DNA from: Aquaspirillum serpens DSM 68
GTDB taxonomy: Bacteria; Pseudomonadota; Gammaproteobacteria; Burkholderiales; Aquaspirillaceae
Assembly (NCBI RefSeq): GCF_000420525.1
Contig: NZ_ATVC01000001.1
Coordinates: 35,579 to 99,578, forward strand
DNA length: 64,000 nucleotides
Direction of reading: 5' to 3'
Shown: positions 63,675 through 64,000 of the stretch, in pieces
Layout of the letters: each line of letters starts with the position of its first letter
How positions within the stretch are numbered: the stretch's first letter is position 1
Position numbers and translations under genes: made by a program
Notes under the pieces: model-generated
What the model was told of the DNA's origin: nothing
Seen by the model: the letters and a program-made list of their open reading frames with translations, nothing else
Database searches by the model: none

Positions 63675-64000
63675 TTATCCCCTGCGCCGTAAAACCTCGC
63701 CATTCATGGCGGGGATATCAGGCGCAAACGGCAAAGCCGTTTTAGGGTTTAGTGTTGCGGTTGTAAAGTAAAAACAAATCAATGTTTGCTTTGCTGTTTG
63801 TATAATGAGCGCATGAAACGACTTCAAGCCTTCAAATTTCAACTGACACCCAACGGCCAGCAAACACGGCAAATGTCGCGCTTTGCGGGTTCGTGTCGGT
63901 TCGTCTTTAATAAGGCGTTGGCGTTGCAAAAGGAATGGTATCAGTCTGACCCGACAAGCAAGTTTTCTTACGTCAAATTAGCCAATCTGTTGCCCAGTTG
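63675..64000 (+). mobile_element. IS605/IS1341-type element (left end and start of tnpB), truncated by window edge
   Basis: Starts with a 45-bp sequence (63675-63719) also present at 8192-8236, including a small hairpin (CCTCGCC / GGCGGGG with a G-T pair). It then runs to a tnpB start at 63813 and off the right edge. No tnpA lies to the left, so it may be a tnpB-only (IS1341-type) element. It sits 7 bp from the phoX Pho-box-like site. Confidence 0.7.
63813..64000 (+). CDS. tnpB: IS605 OrfB/TnpB-type RNA-guided nuclease, N-terminal fragment
   Basis: The first 62 codons of a TnpB-family protein. It starts MKRLQAFKFQLTPNGQQTRQ and continues with FAGSCRFVFNKALALQKEW, the classic N-terminus of OrfB proteins. 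A TATAAT (63801-63806) lies 6 bp before the ATG, implying a very short leader. The catalytic RuvC region lies beyond the window. Confidence 0.8.
   Translation, partial: MKRLQAFKFQLTPNGQQTRQMSRFAGSCRFVFNKALALQKEWYQSDPTSKFSYVKLANLLPS

Overview
The window is about 64 kb of bacterial chromosome, close to 50 % GC by eye, with dense and mostly unidirectional gene runs. The order minC-minD-minE-oxyR, a his cluster followed by a HIT protein and tatABC, a phasin, PhoBR and a LiuR-type degradation cluster point to a betaproteobacterium, probably of the Neisseriales. I do not name a genus. No rRNA, tRNA or CRISPR was seen.

Layout: (1) 1-6337, minus strand: LPS/surface-glycan genes (two family-9 and two family-4 glycosyltransferases, a polysaccharide deacetylase, msbA), closely overlapping. 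(2) 6467-9228: accessory island with an uncharacterised two-gene unit, an Abi/HEPN-like gene, an IS605-type end remnant and an IS3 remnant. (3) 9347-13980: transaldolase, phoR, phoB, an MFS carrier and a 36-residue membrane ORF. (4) 14023-20993: hisC diverging from hisB-H-A-F-I-E, HIT protein, tatABC, DUF2069. (5) 21082-27875: phasin, minCDE-oxyR, a cyclophilin with an unusual C-terminal extension, a spermidine-synthase-like protein, ttcA. (6) 28221-32325: a visibly AT-rich RiPP island (precursor, radical SAM/SPASM, 2OG-Fe oxygenase, HExxH protein, GAMT-like methyltransferase, two more small ORFs), flanked by palindromic repeats. (7) 32755-47751: YdcH, then a minus-strand run of about 14.5 kb with acyl-CoA synthetase, a Liv-type ABC transporter, a PaaK-like ligase and all five steps from isobutyryl-CoA to propionyl-CoA. 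(8) 47921-51934: hydroxyacyl-CoA dehydrogenase, a frameshifted LiuR-like MerR regulator, thiolase, acyl-CoA dehydrogenase. (9) 51931-61615: lactate region (lldR and lldP, both frameshifted, lldEFG, dld) ending in a small cassette between two 106-bp copies of the dld 3' end. (10) 61652-64000: phoX and the start of a tnpB element.

How the parts work together: near-perfect ACGTTAACGT palindromes precede the acyl-CoA synthetase, the hydroxyacyl-CoA dehydrogenase and the thiolase, so the degradation genes look like one LiuR-type regulon. TTGGTCA-ACCAA sites flank lldR and lldP. Pho-box-like sites precede phoB and phoX.

Two things stand out. The first is the RiPP island: its precursor ends in four aromatic or His tripeptides (YGS, FDR, FNK, HNR), and it has an unusual set of tailoring enzymes. 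The second is a series of six exact short tandem duplications (4-21 bp) scattered through the window. Three of them put frameshifts into otherwise intact genes (the merR regulator, lldR, lldP). They are either a real mutational signature or an assembly artefact.
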